From Bin80 sp965215475 (lineage in GTDB: Bacteria; Bacteroidota; Rhodothermia; Rhodothermales; Bin80): 64,000 nucleotides of DNA. The stretch lies in the NCBI GenBank assembly GCA_965215475.1, contig OZ244061.1, forward strand, positions 3,224,001-3,288,000. Reading direction: 5' to 3'. Position 1 is the stretch's first letter. Every line of letters begins with the position of its first letter. A program made the position numbers and the translations under genes. The notes under the pieces are model-generated. The model saw only the letters and a list, made by a program, of their open reading frames with translations, ran no database searches and had not been told where the DNA came from. Shown one piece after another: positions 1 to 9,049 of the stretch.

Positions 1-552
1 TACTGTACATCTTAAATCGGTACCTATAATCTCATCAGCGTAATGTAACTTTACCTCACAAACGTATTAAACTTTGCTGTGATCTATGCAAATGTGGTAT
101 GCCAAGTTTTGGATCAAACACCATTTGGGCAGATGGTAGCTGTTATAAAAACCCTCTCAATATATTTTTCAAATCTCTCAGAAATGATCGTTAGTTATGA
201 AGACTTCTAAGGCTCCTGCAAAAACTCTGTTGTGACACTAGAATTGTACCTGTACGAACCCCCCATATATTCCGTCGCTAAATTGGATATATCCATGACC
301 GTACATATTTCGCTTGGCAGAATGATTGACAAGAACATCTGCAGTGGTTGGTCCATGCGGTTTTAAGGATCGCGGACAGGCGTGTGCATCTCTCCTGAAA
401 GCTGCCCCTTCGTTTTCATTTACCCTGTTCATGATCTCACTCCGTCGTGTTGAGCAACAAATCAGGCACGCTGTGTGTCCTCTTATCCAGAGTTCCGAGC
501 AGGATGACCGAGGTGCAGGCATGAACATATGGATCATTCGGCGGCCCACTAC
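1..552. other. left flank, no supported gene
   Basis: No gene could be recognised in this stretch. An open frame on the minus strand (238-549, 103 codons) runs from the edge of the adjacent insertion sequence to a stop. Its last 45 residues read fairly like protein, ending in an aromatic-rich tail, so it may be the 3' remnant of a gene cut by the element at 553. No family motif was recognised and I do not call it a gene. Confidence 0.3.
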
Positions 553-2556
553 CCTGAATTTCCAACACCACCTTTAAAGGACCTTCCAGTGTGTCCAGGA
601 GCAATGATGGTTCAGATACATGTTTTATTGGTCATTTTATTTTGTGATTATATTTATAATATCACTACTATAATAATGATCTAATAATCAAATTTAAGCC
701 AATTTTATCGATTTTTTTCTCATTATATCCTTTTATTCGCCTTTTTTTGTTTTCTAATTATTTTATTAGTACTGTTTTTTTAATCACATTTTATTATGAC
801 AAAATTATCTCAAAAATTTGCAGATCTCTTCTTGAACCCCGATCGGTACAAACTCAGGCTCTACGAAGCCCTGCGTGCACGTTTTGTTGAGGGAAAACCC
901 TGGGGCGACATTGCCAGGCAGTTCAGACTCAATGAGGGAACCCTCCGGAATCTAGCCTCTGAACTGCGCAAATCGGGGGCGATTCCCTTGTTTGACCGCC
1001 CCGCAGAGGTGCAACGCTCCAAACGCGATCAGCGCATCCTTGACTTACGCCGTAAAGAATCTCTCTCGAATGTCGAGATTCATCAACGCCTGTCGGAGGA
1101 GGGAATCAAAGCGGGGACCACCACCATCGGACTTGTTCTCAAGCAGGCTGGCATTCCAAAATTGCCACGACGCTCCCTTGGTAAATCTCCCAAAGTGGCC
1201 ATTGCCGCACAGGCTGATGTTCGCCGATTCCACGCAACGTCATCAACATGTTCTACACGGTTCGCTGGCTTATTTCTCTTTGCACGGGATTTGGCAGATG
1301 CCAACATTGGGCAGCTTCTTACCACTTGGCCGACCAGTAAGAGGATTCCTGCACCGGCCATGATCCGGTCCTTGTTAGCCCTCAAACTCTGGGGAATTGG
1401 ACGCCCCTATCATGTGATGCCAAGTGTTCTGGACGAGGGCATAGCCCTGTTTGCCGGACTCAATGTGATCCCCCAAAAATCCACTCTATCCGAATACAGT
1501 AGCAGAGTAGACCTTGAGCATCTGGATCTATGGATGGCAGGATGGCATCGGATCGCTCAACAATGGGTGCCAACCTTAGAAACGTCATTTGACTTGGATT
1601 TTCATACGATTCCCTATCATGGAGATGAATCGCTGATGCAGAAACATTTTGTCTCTAGCCGTAGCCGTCGTCAGCGTGGAATCTTGGCTTTGGTGGTTCG
1701 GGAAGCCAGCCAGCGCGTCTTGATCTATGGGGATGCTAAAATCACCAAAGAAACCCAGAATGATGCCATTTTTTCGTTCATTGAAAATTGGAAACAACGA
1801 ACGGGCGAGCTTCCCAAGGACCTGGTCTTTGACAGTCGCTTTACGACCTATGCAAATCTCGCCAAACTCAATGCTCTTGGAATCTACTTCTTAACCTTGC
1901 GCAAGCGTGCACCTTCTGTCGTGGATGCGATCAATCAATACCCCAAGGATCGCTGGAAAAAGATTCAACTTCACAATATCGGACGGCGGTACTCCAAGCC
2001 ATATGTTCTGGATCAAACGATCACGTTCACGCAGTATCGAGATCCTCTACGTCAACTTGCAATCAAAGGACTCGGACATGAACTGCCAACCCTGCTGATT
2101 ACCAATTACATGAAGCAGGGTGCTGCTGAACTCATTGACAGGTACGCACGGCGCATGCTGGTGGAAAATGCGATCCAAGATGCCATTAATTTCTTCCACA
2201 TGGACGCACTGTCGAGCACGATCCCGCTACGCATTGATCTGGATTTACAACTCACCATCATTGCCAGTACGCTCTATCAAGCGTTTGCAAAAAGACTTGA
2301 TCCGCTTTATCGTGTCGCGAAACATAAAACCCTGTTTGAGAAACTCGTCAAAGTATCCGGGAAAGTGATCACCGACAAGGAGCGGGTTATCGTGAAATTC
2401 AGCCGACATGCACACAATTCAGAGCTGCGGAGTGCAGGCTATGTCGGCTCACAAGGGAAGATTCCCTGGTTACACGACAGAACGCTCTTTCTTGAATATC
2501 AATGAACGGATCTGTCCGCAGGAAAACGTCATAAAAAACGTGGTTGGAAGTTCAGG
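553..2556 (+). mobile_element. insertion sequence, IS4/IS1634-like, about 2.0 kb
   Basis: Imperfect terminal inverted repeats bound a single transposase gene. The left end reads CCTGAATTTCCAACACCAC (from 553) and the reverse complement of the right end reads CCTGAACTTCCAACCACG (ending 2556). The 240 bp between the left end and the transposase are very AT-rich. No clear target duplication is visible: CTAC on the left faces CTAG on the right. The open transposase makes this one of the few structurally intact elements in the window. Confidence 0.65.
796..2505 (+). CDS. DDE transposase, IS4/IS1634-like, with N-terminal HTH
   Basis: This 569-residue protein would catalyse cut-and-paste movement of the surrounding element. 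Residues about 20-60 look like a helix-turn-helix segment (GDIARQFRLNEGTLRNLA). The catalytic part follows: an aspartate in SFDLDFHTIPYHG near residue 270, a second in DLVFDSRFTTYANL near 345, and a C-terminal segment RRMLVENAIQDAINFFHM with a glutamate, the layout of IS4-superfamily enzymes that carry a long beta-strand insertion. The frame is uninterrupted and ends about 50 bp before the right inverted repeat. The superfamily is fairly sure. The exact IS family is inferred from the layout only. Confidence 0.75.
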   Translation: MTKLSQKFADLFLNPDRYKLRLYEALRARFVEGKPWGDIARQFRLNEGTLRNLASELRKSGAIPLFDRPAEVQRSKRDQRILDLRRKESLSNVEIHQRLSEEGIKAGTTTIGLVLKQAGIPKLPRRSLGKSPKVAIAAQADVRRFHATSSTCSTRFAGLFLFARDLADANIGQLLTTWPTSKRIPAPAMIRSLLALKLWGIGRPYHVMPSVLDEGIALFAGLNVIPQKSTLSEYSSRVDLEHLDLWMAGWHRIAQQWVPTLETSFDLDFHTIPYHGDESLMQKHFVSSRSRRQRGILALVVREASQRVLIYGDAKITKETQNDAIFSFIENWKQRTGELPKDLVFDSRFTTYANLAKLNALGIYFLTLRKRAPSVVDAINQYPKDRWKKIQLHNIGRRYSKPYVLDQTITFTQYRDPLRQLAIKGLGHELPTLLITNYMKQGAAELIDRYARRMLVENAIQDAINFFHMDALSSTIPLRIDLDLQLTIIASTLYQAFAKRLDPLYRVAKHKTLFEKLVKVSGKVITDKERVIVKFSRHAHNSELRSAGYVGSQGKIPWLHDRTLFLEYQ

Positions 2557-2639
2557 CTAGATATACAACGATCCTGAATGATGCAGAATCGAGGATCGTG
2601 CTGGATCTTAATGAGAGGTGGAATCAAGACGTTTTGCTA

Positions 2640-3285
2640 TCTCTGTGTCGACTTGTTCTGAGAAAAAAAAGTGAACGAGGTCTACATACGAACCTCGGAT
2701 ATATGGAGAGGTGATCTTGCATGACACAGAGCTTTTTGGGCCCATGCGGCGTTGATTCATGATCGGTTTCCTCTCATGCAGAATTTGACCATGTCACAGG
2801 ATCAGATCTGAAGGGTGAAGTAGCATCCAGAGATTCTCAAGAACCATCGTTCTGCCTTGTTGAAACACTAAGAGAATTGCACGCAAACGTAGGAAGAACT
2901 ATTTCCGAGTATTCAAAAGGTGAATCTGGCAGTCCGCGCTGTTTGACGATTACGTTAAGAATTCCGAGATCTCTTCGCCGGCAATAGTTATGCGGAAGCC
3001 AAGCGACTGCTTCTTCATTGGGTAAAAAGTGTGAAAGCCTCGGCGGTACAAGAGATAATTGAGATCGCAGAACGGTTTGAATGTCACTTTGTCGGGATGT
3101 GTAGTACCCTTTGTCATCTGCAATCCAACCCCAGAGCGAAACGGATCAATGGAAAGGTTCAGGCCGTGAAAACTATCGGGCGAGGATACCGAAAACTTGA
3201 AAATTTCAGATCTTCCATCATGCTCTTCTGCGGCAGGACTAGACCTATATCCGCAATAATTGCGACAGAGCCTTCATAATAAAAG
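2640..3285 (+). pseudogene. ISL3-family transposase remnant (3' half, decayed)
   Basis: Scattered frames match the ISL3 transposase at 18016-19285. Around 2750 a piece reads like the HDRFHLIQ segment of that copy. At 2925-3030 a piece reads NLAVRAV with stops, then EFRDLFAGNSYAEAKRLLL. From 3031 an open frame reads to the typical ISL3 C-terminus (RINGKVQAVKTIGRGYRKLENF). Stops and frameshifts rule out activity. It lies between an intact insertion sequence and a broken lipoprotein gene, in a region that has clearly been a repeated insertion target. Confidence 0.65.
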
Positions 3286-3336
3286 TGAAAAGTTCAAAAT
3301 CTTACTTATTCGTTCCGGAGTGTGATCAATTAGTGA

Positions 3337-3765
3337 TTAATCCAGATTGAACGGATAACCGTACACGTATTCTTCCCAATTTGAAGACACGTACAAGTGC
3401 TCCTTGTGCAATAAAAAATCCGCAGGGGAAGAAACCTTCTCCGTATCGTTGAATGTGCTGAAAATCACTTTTGCGGTCAGCTCATAGTCATTTTCAGATA
3501 AATCAAGGAGATAAGCACCTTTCGAATATACAAGGAGATAACTAGAATTGAGGAACTCTATTACTGTCATGAATGAACGTGTCCCAGATTCCATTCGTCT
3601 AGGAGATCCATCGGGGGGAGTAACAGCAGAACTAAAATTGCGAACTCGTTCTCCCTCGAACCGAATGACCTTCAAATGTCTAAATTGATCATCATAAATA
3701 AAGATATACGGCAGTCCCATATATGCCACTGCAATTCGGTCTCCCCCAGGTGAAACAGATATCAA
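3337..3765 (-). pseudogene. 3' half of six-bladed beta-propeller lipoprotein gene, split by IS1380
   Basis: The open frame starts inside the gene and encodes the last 140 or so residues of the protein whose N-terminus lies at 6064-6731. It reads LISVSPGGDRIAVAYMGLP and continues through propeller-like repeats to YPFNLD. Removing the element at 3766-6063 together with one copy of the 5-bp duplication ATCAA rejoins the halves in frame (668 + 424 nt = 364 codons including the stop). The rejoined protein of about 363 residues has the usual length of BF3164/TolB-like surface lipoproteins. The separated 3' half has no start signal of its own. Confidence 0.8.
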
Positions 3766-4138
3766 CCCTTCTTATTCATCTCAACCTCCGATCTCTGTTA
3801 AATCGTCATCTTGCTGAGATTCGCAGCTTTTCTTTCTTCATCGTCGATATTTTCGGGTCAAATCCTGATTATTTTGGCTAAAAAGGTAGGCATGAAGACG
3901 CTGTTTATGTCCAAGTCTGGGTTGACGGTTCATCCATCGCAGGGAGATGATACACGAACCTCTCATGCAACAGAATTTCCTGCTTTTTTCCGTTGGAATC
4001 CGGCTAACTACTATCATGGTAGTAGTTCGGCCCTCCAATCGCACCAAGTGCAGTCATGTATCGCATACCCAATCCTACCGTATGGACGCACCTCTCCTAT
4101 ACGTTGATGTTTCGGATTTTTTTTTTTTTGACTTGTAA

Positions 4139-4160
4139 AACCACCTCAGATGAGGTGGTT
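4139..4160 (-). terminator. hairpin 3' of the IS1380 transposase
   Basis: A perfect 9-bp stem, AACCACCTC and GAGGTGGTT with a four-base loop, begins four bases past the transposase stop. On the minus strand the stem runs into only four T before other sequence, so it is a weak intrinsic terminator at best. It could also shield the transposase from incoming transcription. Confidence 0.4.
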
Positions 4161-4164
4161 GGCG

Positions 4165-5748
4165 TTAGATATCGGGCAAGCAGTGCCACCGCAGTCGCAG
4201 AAGGTGATCCCAAAAACGGATCCATAGTTGCTCTGCCGACAGGGCGATAGAAAACGTAACGTAGCGACTATGGCGTGCAAGGGTTGCACCGACTTTTAGT
4301 AGGTGGAGGCGAAAGGTGGTAATCTGCATGTGAGGGGTATGCTTTACTACCTCTGTACTGGCATCGGTGTTCTGCGTGTCATCCACCATCATCGTTTCCG
4401 TGTTGATCTTCAGAGATGTATCCTGATGAACTTCGGTGTCTGATGTGACAGGGCTACACTCCACATTGGGCACCACCTCTGGTGCGGAGCTATGCTGAAG
4501 GCATCGACCAATATGCATGATCTGATATGCATAGAGAACCGATAGAAGACGCACGGCATTTTCTCTGCGAACCTCTCGTTCTTCCACTGTTTCAGGCTCC
4601 TGTTCACGGATGATCTTATGGCCTCTGTAGTGTTCCTTGGGACGTTCTGTGGATGACAGCATGACTTGATTGATCAACTCTTTGATTTCCCCCTGATGCT
4701 TTTCAGCCTTTCCACGCATCGCGTACATCTTCGCCAGTGCTTCCCCCGAATAGGTCTCTGCGTCAAGGTTGGTCAGCAAAAAGAAGTAGTCTTCATAGAG
4801 TTCAGCTGGACGAGGCCGTATGACCATCACGACCCGACGTGGACCATCCCAACTCTCCGCTTGATACATCAACTCAACATAGCCATAGGTATTCGGTGGA
4901 CATCCTTTCCCATCAAAATAGGCTTCGGCCATCGCCTTTAACTTGTTGTTGCCCTTCAAGCGTGTCACATAAAACAGGCCTGCGCTCTCTATATCCTCGT
5001 ACACCTCAGGACTATTGAATCCCGCATCAAGGCGAAAAATGACACGATCCGCGGCATGTTTTTGAACCTGTTCACCGATAGGAATCATGACCTTCTGACA
5101 GTTGGTCGCTTCCCGTTGCGTGCCTGGACGGAGTTCGGCTCCAAGGACATCCCCCGTTTCTCCACATGTCACAAACAACGGCAAGAAGACGGTTCGCTTG
5201 TAATGACCATTATACTTGCATCCCAGTTGATGGCCATGGGCATCCACGGGCATGGCATCGACATCAAGGATGACTTCACCCAGACGTTCACCGCCGCTGC
5301 GTACGAGCCTATGCTCCATCCCCAGCTTCAGAAGACCCTTCTGCATCACCTCAACATTATCCGGTGCACCGAGAATGCTCCAAAAGCGTGACATCGTCGG
5401 TTGCGATGCCGGCTGGTTGGCTGGATCGACAACGGCTTCGCCCCGCTCCGTACTGAGAGCGACCCGTAATGCGGGGTCATTGCCCAGATCTTTACTGGAC
5501 AAGTCCCATCCTTGCATCGTCGGCAGCAACAGCTGCAAAAGCAGATCCTCCATGGAGTGTGTGGTACGATAGGGATCCCGTGGATCATGGAGATTGTCCA
5601 CCAGATAGGGAAGAATACCTGTAGCTTCAATCAGCCCCCTCATAGATAGAGCCCCCGCATCGGAAGTCGTATGGTTGGTCGTGGATGCCTGCACCAAAAT
5701 AGAGTGGTTATAGGGGATCTGAACCTGTAAGTTTTGAGAGTCAGTCAT
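4165..5748 (-). CDS. IS1380-family transposase
   Basis: This 527-residue DDE transposase shows the IS1380 pattern in order: an aspartate in EVILDVDAMPVDAHGHQ near residue 175, a second in FRLDAGFNSPEVYEDI near 245, and the glutamate in MYAMRGKAEKHQGEIKEL near 360, the family's Y-x5-GKAE-x-H signature. The C-terminal 100 residues are Thr/Asp-rich and end in a helical segment. A strong Shine-Dalgarno GGAGGTGA sits just upstream of the ATG, unlike the host genes around it. The frame is open throughout, so the enzyme may be active. Its element disrupts the propeller lipoprotein gene. Confidence 0.88.
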   Translation of the reverse strand: MTDSQNLQVQIPYNHSILVQASTTNHTTSDAGALSMRGLIEATGILPYLVDNLHDPRDPYRTTHSMEDLLLQLLLPTMQGWDLSSKDLGNDPALRVALSTERGEAVVDPANQPASQPTMSRFWSILGAPDNVEVMQKGLLKLGMEHRLVRSGGERLGEVILDVDAMPVDAHGHQLGCKYNGHYKRTVFLPLFVTCGETGDVLGAELRPGTQREATNCQKVMIPIGEQVQKHAADRVIFRLDAGFNSPEVYEDIESAGLFYVTRLKGNNKLKAMAEAYFDGKGCPPNTYGYVELMYQAESWDGPRRVVMVIRPRPAELYEDYFFLLTNLDAETYSGEALAKMYAMRGKAEKHQGEIKELINQVMLSSTERPKEHYRGHKIIREQEPETVEEREVRRENAVRLLSVLYAYQIMHIGRCLQHSSAPEVVPNVECSPVTSDTEVHQDTSLKINTETMMVDDTQNTDASTEVVKHTPHMQITTFRLHLLKVGATLARHSRYVTFSIALSAEQLWIRFWDHLLRLRWHCLPDI

Positions 5749-6063
5749 GATTCACCTCCGGGGTGAAATTGGTGACGAAAAAACATCCATCTCAGACAAT
5801 TGGAGCATGGATCCAAAGGATCCAATGGCAACAAAAATTTGAAATTGCGTGAAGATGCGTGAAACTATTATAGATAAAAAAAGCTCAAAATACGTTTGAC
5901 TTATCTCAACAATGGATTTTTTTCAATAAAAAAAGAGAAAAATGCCCTCTTGAAAAGAGAATTATCAAGGTTCTCCTTATCTTTGAAGGGTTGTTTGATC
6001 AGATGAGCAAATCTGAATCGTTCAAGCTGGGCTCAAATCGCAATTTGAGATGAATAAGGGGGG

Positions 6064-6731
6064 ATCAAGTTAGCGTTTTCTCCCGATTGATTATCCAGAT
6101 CCAAAGCAGGAAGCAATTTACCGGATTCGATCCGGGCATGAGGAGGCGATGTGCTATAGGGACAAACGAGCCAGTCAATTCCAATGCACTCCAGAAACAT
6201 ATAATCAGCAGAAACAGAAGATCTAAATTGTAGTCCTGTATTCATGTTAGTGAGGAACGAATTAGCGTATTCAAAATTTTCCGTGAATATTTGTACACCA
6301 TTTGGTTCCCTAACGAATATGTACGAACCATTATAACCGATATCCATTATAAAATTAAACTCTCCTGGCGCTTTTCCTTGGCGGCCGATTTTTCTGTTCA
6401 AGTATCCATCATTTCCCACCGCGAATATGTTATGTCCAGAATCTTCAGAAATATAAATACTGTCGCCGACTGCAATCATGTGCCCAGGACGACCTAGGAT
6501 TAATGAATCTTTTGGGATTCCCAATTGGGTTACCGCAACCCATCTTTCTGTGGGAGTTTCTGTATTGACCACAAAATGCGGGGCAGAATCCAGCAGACGA
6601 TCAATGACAGGAGAATCTTCAATTCGAGTAAACGTTGTTTGTTCACTCTGACATGCCATAAAGGATAAAAAAAACAGAGGCCCCACATATTCCCATTTGA
6701 TCGGTGGGCGGAAGAAAGGAATGAAATTCAT
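6064..6731 (-). pseudogene. 5' half of six-bladed beta-propeller lipoprotein gene, split by IS1380
   Basis: This part encodes about the first 222 residues of a predicted lipoprotein. A hydrophobic N-terminus ends in the lipobox FMAC near residue 28, followed by propeller-like repeats (for example DSIYISEDSGHNIFAVG and QGKAPGEFNFIMDIG) typical of BF3164/6-bladed-propeller proteins on Bacteroidota surfaces. After NANLI the frame enters the IS1380 end and stops nine codons later at 6033. The gene begins 13 bp after the stop of the small secreted peptide at 6745, so the two were probably co-transcribed. The rest of the protein is at 3337-3760. Confidence 0.8.
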
Positions 6732-6744
6732 CTACAACAGTAGA

Positions 6745-6999
6745 TCAATTCATGGTCATACCGCACACAGAGCCACCATAGGGTCCGCTACCATGAAATA
6801 CGTGGACTGCTTCGTCTGATCCGCATTGAATATGCTGAGTCCATCCTCCACCACTTTCAACAACTTTAGTTGTGCACTCACCATTATCGCAAGTAAGCGA
6901 TCTGTATCCATTCCCATTATCTACAGCCTGAGATTGAACAGTGAGATTATTTCCAGCGAATAGAAACAAGCACAATACCAAACAAAAAAGAGTTTTCAT
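6745..6999 (-). CDS. small secreted cysteine-containing peptide
   Basis: I choose the ATG at 6999, because it places a classic signal peptide (MKTLFCLVLCLFLFAGNN) at the N-terminus. An upstream in-frame start at 7056 would bury it. The mature part is about 60 residues, Gly/Ser-rich, with four cysteines (LTCDNGEC, IQCGSD, SVCGMTMN), suited to two disulfides outside the cytoplasm. I do not recognise the family. It lies 13 bp upstream of a propeller lipoprotein on the same strand. Small exported peptides next to propeller lipoproteins are known in Bacteroidota (NVEALA peptides), but this one lacks that motif, so the link is only positional. Confidence 0.6.
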   Translation of the reverse strand: MKTLFCLVLCLFLFAGNNLTVQSQAVDNGNGYRSLTCDNGECTTKVVESGGGWTQHIQCGSDEAVHVFHGSGPYGGSVCGMTMN

Positions 7000-7184
7000 T
7001 TTGAGAAAGATTGGATTGAAGATTAACAATGATTTATAATATACAGAACGCAACAATAACTAGCAGACAGGGCTAATCTTGCGGTTGCGGCGTGTGTCAA
7101 TAAAAATGACACAAATTCGATTCATTTTTATTGAATCGGGGCGGAGTCATTTCAACCGGTTGTAAATTGGTTTAATCCAAGTGT

Positions 7185-8235
7185 TTAGCATTGTTGCCCA
7201 CTCGGATTTGTGTCATTCGGAGGCTTGTTGATCCATACCTTTCGGGGTGGTTTCTGGATCTGGGGAGTACCATTGACAAATGGTCCTGGGTTGCGATCGT
7301 AGGCCTCTTTCATGACGAGCTGACGTTGCTTCCACACTCGATCCACCTCTCGATAATGTACGGTTGTTGGATGCATCAAGGCAATGCCCGAGTGGTAGAA
7401 TTCGTAGTTGTACCATTGGAAGAAGGATCGTGCCCCGCTTCAATGGATCCGAAGCGGGGGGGTGTACCAATGATGATACTTCATGGTTCGGAAGTGCGAT
7501 TCCGAATACGGATTATCCTTGGATTGATACGGTCGACTATATGAGCCTTGCACTCCTGGATCTGCAAGTAGACGTACATAGGTTTTCCTGACCATGACGG
7601 CACCTCGGTCCGAGTGGATCACCCGTTGGGGTTCATCCATCTGTTGACGTTCGATCGTGGTGGAGATGAGTTCCTTAGCGATGGTGGCAGACTCATAGGG
7701 AACCAGAGTCCCTCCCACGACATAGCGACTGAAGACATCCAGAATGACCTACAACTTGAAGTAGATTCCTTTACGGGGGCGTTTCCGTGTGGTGATATCC
7801 CAACTCCACAGTTGATTGGGGGCTGTGGCCCGCCATTCAGGTTTCGCGTAGGATGGATGGATTCTTTGGTTTCTCCAGACGATTGTCCTGTACAATACGA
7901 TACATGGTCCTCCGGTGACACCAATCCCGTCCTTCCTCTAAGAGTCTGGCCCAGATCTGACGGGGTGGTAGATCCATAAACCGCTCCGAATTCAACCCAT
8001 CCAGAATCTCTGCCCGTTTCGTTGAAGGCCATCGGCGTGCATTCTGGGGGTTCCTGGTATGCACTTTTTGTGCACGTTGGCTCCGGTAATCGGTGGACTT
8101 GGATATCCCCACATATTGACAGGCATTCGGAATCCCCATGATTGCACGTAACTCAAGGATCATCTGGATCTTAGCTAGGCGTCCGTGTGCGGGCTGCTTT
8201 CGGAAAACAGCATTGAGATTTTTTTTGAATCTCAA
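7185..8235 (-). pseudogene. IS3-family OrfB integrase, several lesions
   Basis: The N-terminal part is open to about 7837 (the HTH_21-like region around PRQIWARLLEEGRDWCHRR). A frameshift near 7850 moves the frame to PEWRATAPNQLWSWDITTRK, which carries the first catalytic Asp. A TAG interrupts it near 7756 (YFKL*VILDVFSRY). The frame continues with the second Asp (VIHSDRGAVM) and the glutamate region (DNPYSESHFRTMKYH). Two more shifts at a C7 run near 7460 and at about 7435 separate RFGSIEAG and FFQWYNYEFYHSGIALMH. All rve-core motifs are recognisable but no continuous protein exists. Confidence 0.78.
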
Positions 8236-8578
8236 TGCTGTTGTTTGCCTTTTTCAGTTCTCTGTTCGACTGACTGAGCTCTTTCTTGAGGCGTTGGACC
8301 TCCTCGTCCTTAGCCGTCAGCTCCTTGCCAGCTTGCGTCGCACCAAACCGTGTGCCTTTTGAGCACTGATGGCGCCACTGCGTCAGATGAGAGGAATACA
8401 AGCCCTCCCTGCGCAAAAGAGCCCCTACATCCTCGCGCGTCTCACAGCGATCGGCTGCCTCCAGAATCCGCAGCTTATAGCTCGCACTAAACCAGCGTCG
8501 CTTGGCTCTGGGGATCCCCTCCGTTGATGGAGACTTGTGCCCCTCATCTTTGGAGTTCAAGGAATCATTCTTTTTCAT
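8171..8578 (-). CDS. IS3-family OrfA (HTH protein)
   Basis: This 135-residue protein has the IS3 OrfA layout: a basic N-terminus, an HTH segment (KRRWFSASYKLRILEAADRC to SSHLTQWRHQ) at about residues 25-75, and a leucine-zipper-like coiled coil (DEEVQRLKKELSQSNRELKK). It overlaps orfB, and the overlap contains A8 on the coding strand (8219-8226), the usual -1 slippage type of signal. Here the A8 lies in the loop of a perfect 12-bp hairpin (ACAGCATTGAGA and TCTCAATGCTGT). A slip would fuse the coiled coil to the orfB frame beginning NLNAVFRKQP. Confidence 0.72.
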   Translation of the reverse strand: MKKNDSLNSKDEGHKSPSTEGIPRAKRRWFSASYKLRILEAADRCETREDVGALLRREGLYSSHLTQWRHQCSKGTRFGATQAGKELTAKDEEVQRLKKELSQSNRELKKANNSIEIQKKSQCCFPKAARTRTPS

Positions 8579-8689
8579 GACAATAAAAGATGGTTAGGTA
8601 AATGAAGGCCCTCGAAAAACAAGAAAAAACCGAAATCCAAGTGTGTCATCTTTTATTGGCACAGAGGGCTTTTACTGTTTCTGGAAGGG

Positions 8690-9030
8690 GAAGACGTCGT
8701 TTCATAATCTCTAGGCGCGGCTCACCTGAGATTACGAGAGGAGTTTAAGGGGATCTTTCATTGTACATCTCTCCCCGAAGCAAAGAAGTGTTTTGAGCTT
8801 TAGTTGAGTCGTGTTGAAGAGATGGCCGTCAAGGAAATGGTCAAGGTTACCAAGAGATTTCAGCGACACGTTGACGTATATCTGTCATACATTTTGTCAT
8901 GAACAGTTGAACGTCAAATCAGAACGAATGAACGGCAGAGTTTAAGAAATCAAAACCGTCGGAAGAGGCTACAGAAGATTTGAAAATTATAGAGTCGCCA
9001 TTCTCCTCTTCTGCGGTGGATCTGGAACTC
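8690..9030 (+). pseudogene. ISL3-family transposase 3' remnant
   Basis: Reading the plus strand with frame changes gives EFKGIFHCTSLPEAKKCFEL, then, after a stop, LSRVEEMAVKEMVKVTKRFQ, and finally SERMNGRV*EIKTVGRGYRR and FENYRVAILLFCGG. These match the last third of the transposase at 18016-18690. It is oriented opposite to the ISL3 copy that starts 20 bp further on. No inverted repeat was found for it. Confidence 0.6.
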
Positions 9031-9049
9031 TATCCACAACATTCGATAT

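Larger units (their letters stand above)
3766..6063 (-). mobile_element. IS1380-family element, 2298 bp, with 5-bp target duplication
   Basis: The left end is CCCTTCTTATTCATCTCAA and the reverse complement of the right end is CCCCCCTTATTCATCTCAA, matching at 17 of 19 positions. The pentamer ATCAA directly flanks both ends (3761-3765 and 6064-6068). One transposase gene lies inside, with about 400 bp of non-coding DNA on its 3' side, including a T-run near 4118-4130, and about 310 bp on its 5' side. The total is somewhat long for IS1380. Matching ends and an exact target duplication point to a recent insertion. Confidence 0.85.
7093..8663 (-). mobile_element. IS3-family element, inactive, 1571 bp
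   Basis: The left end reads TGTGTCAATAAAAATGACAC and the reverse complement of the right end reads TGTGCCAATAAAAGATGACA. They enclose orfA (8171-8578) and a broken orfB (7185-8235), the normal IS3 order. No matching 3-bp target duplication was found (GCG on the left, GAG on the right). The several lesions in orfB make autonomous movement impossible. Confidence 0.75.

Noticed and set aside
238..549. 103-codon minus-strand frame as a gene
   Set aside because: No family pattern and no start context; it is cut by the insertion sequence at 553 and could be a chance frame.
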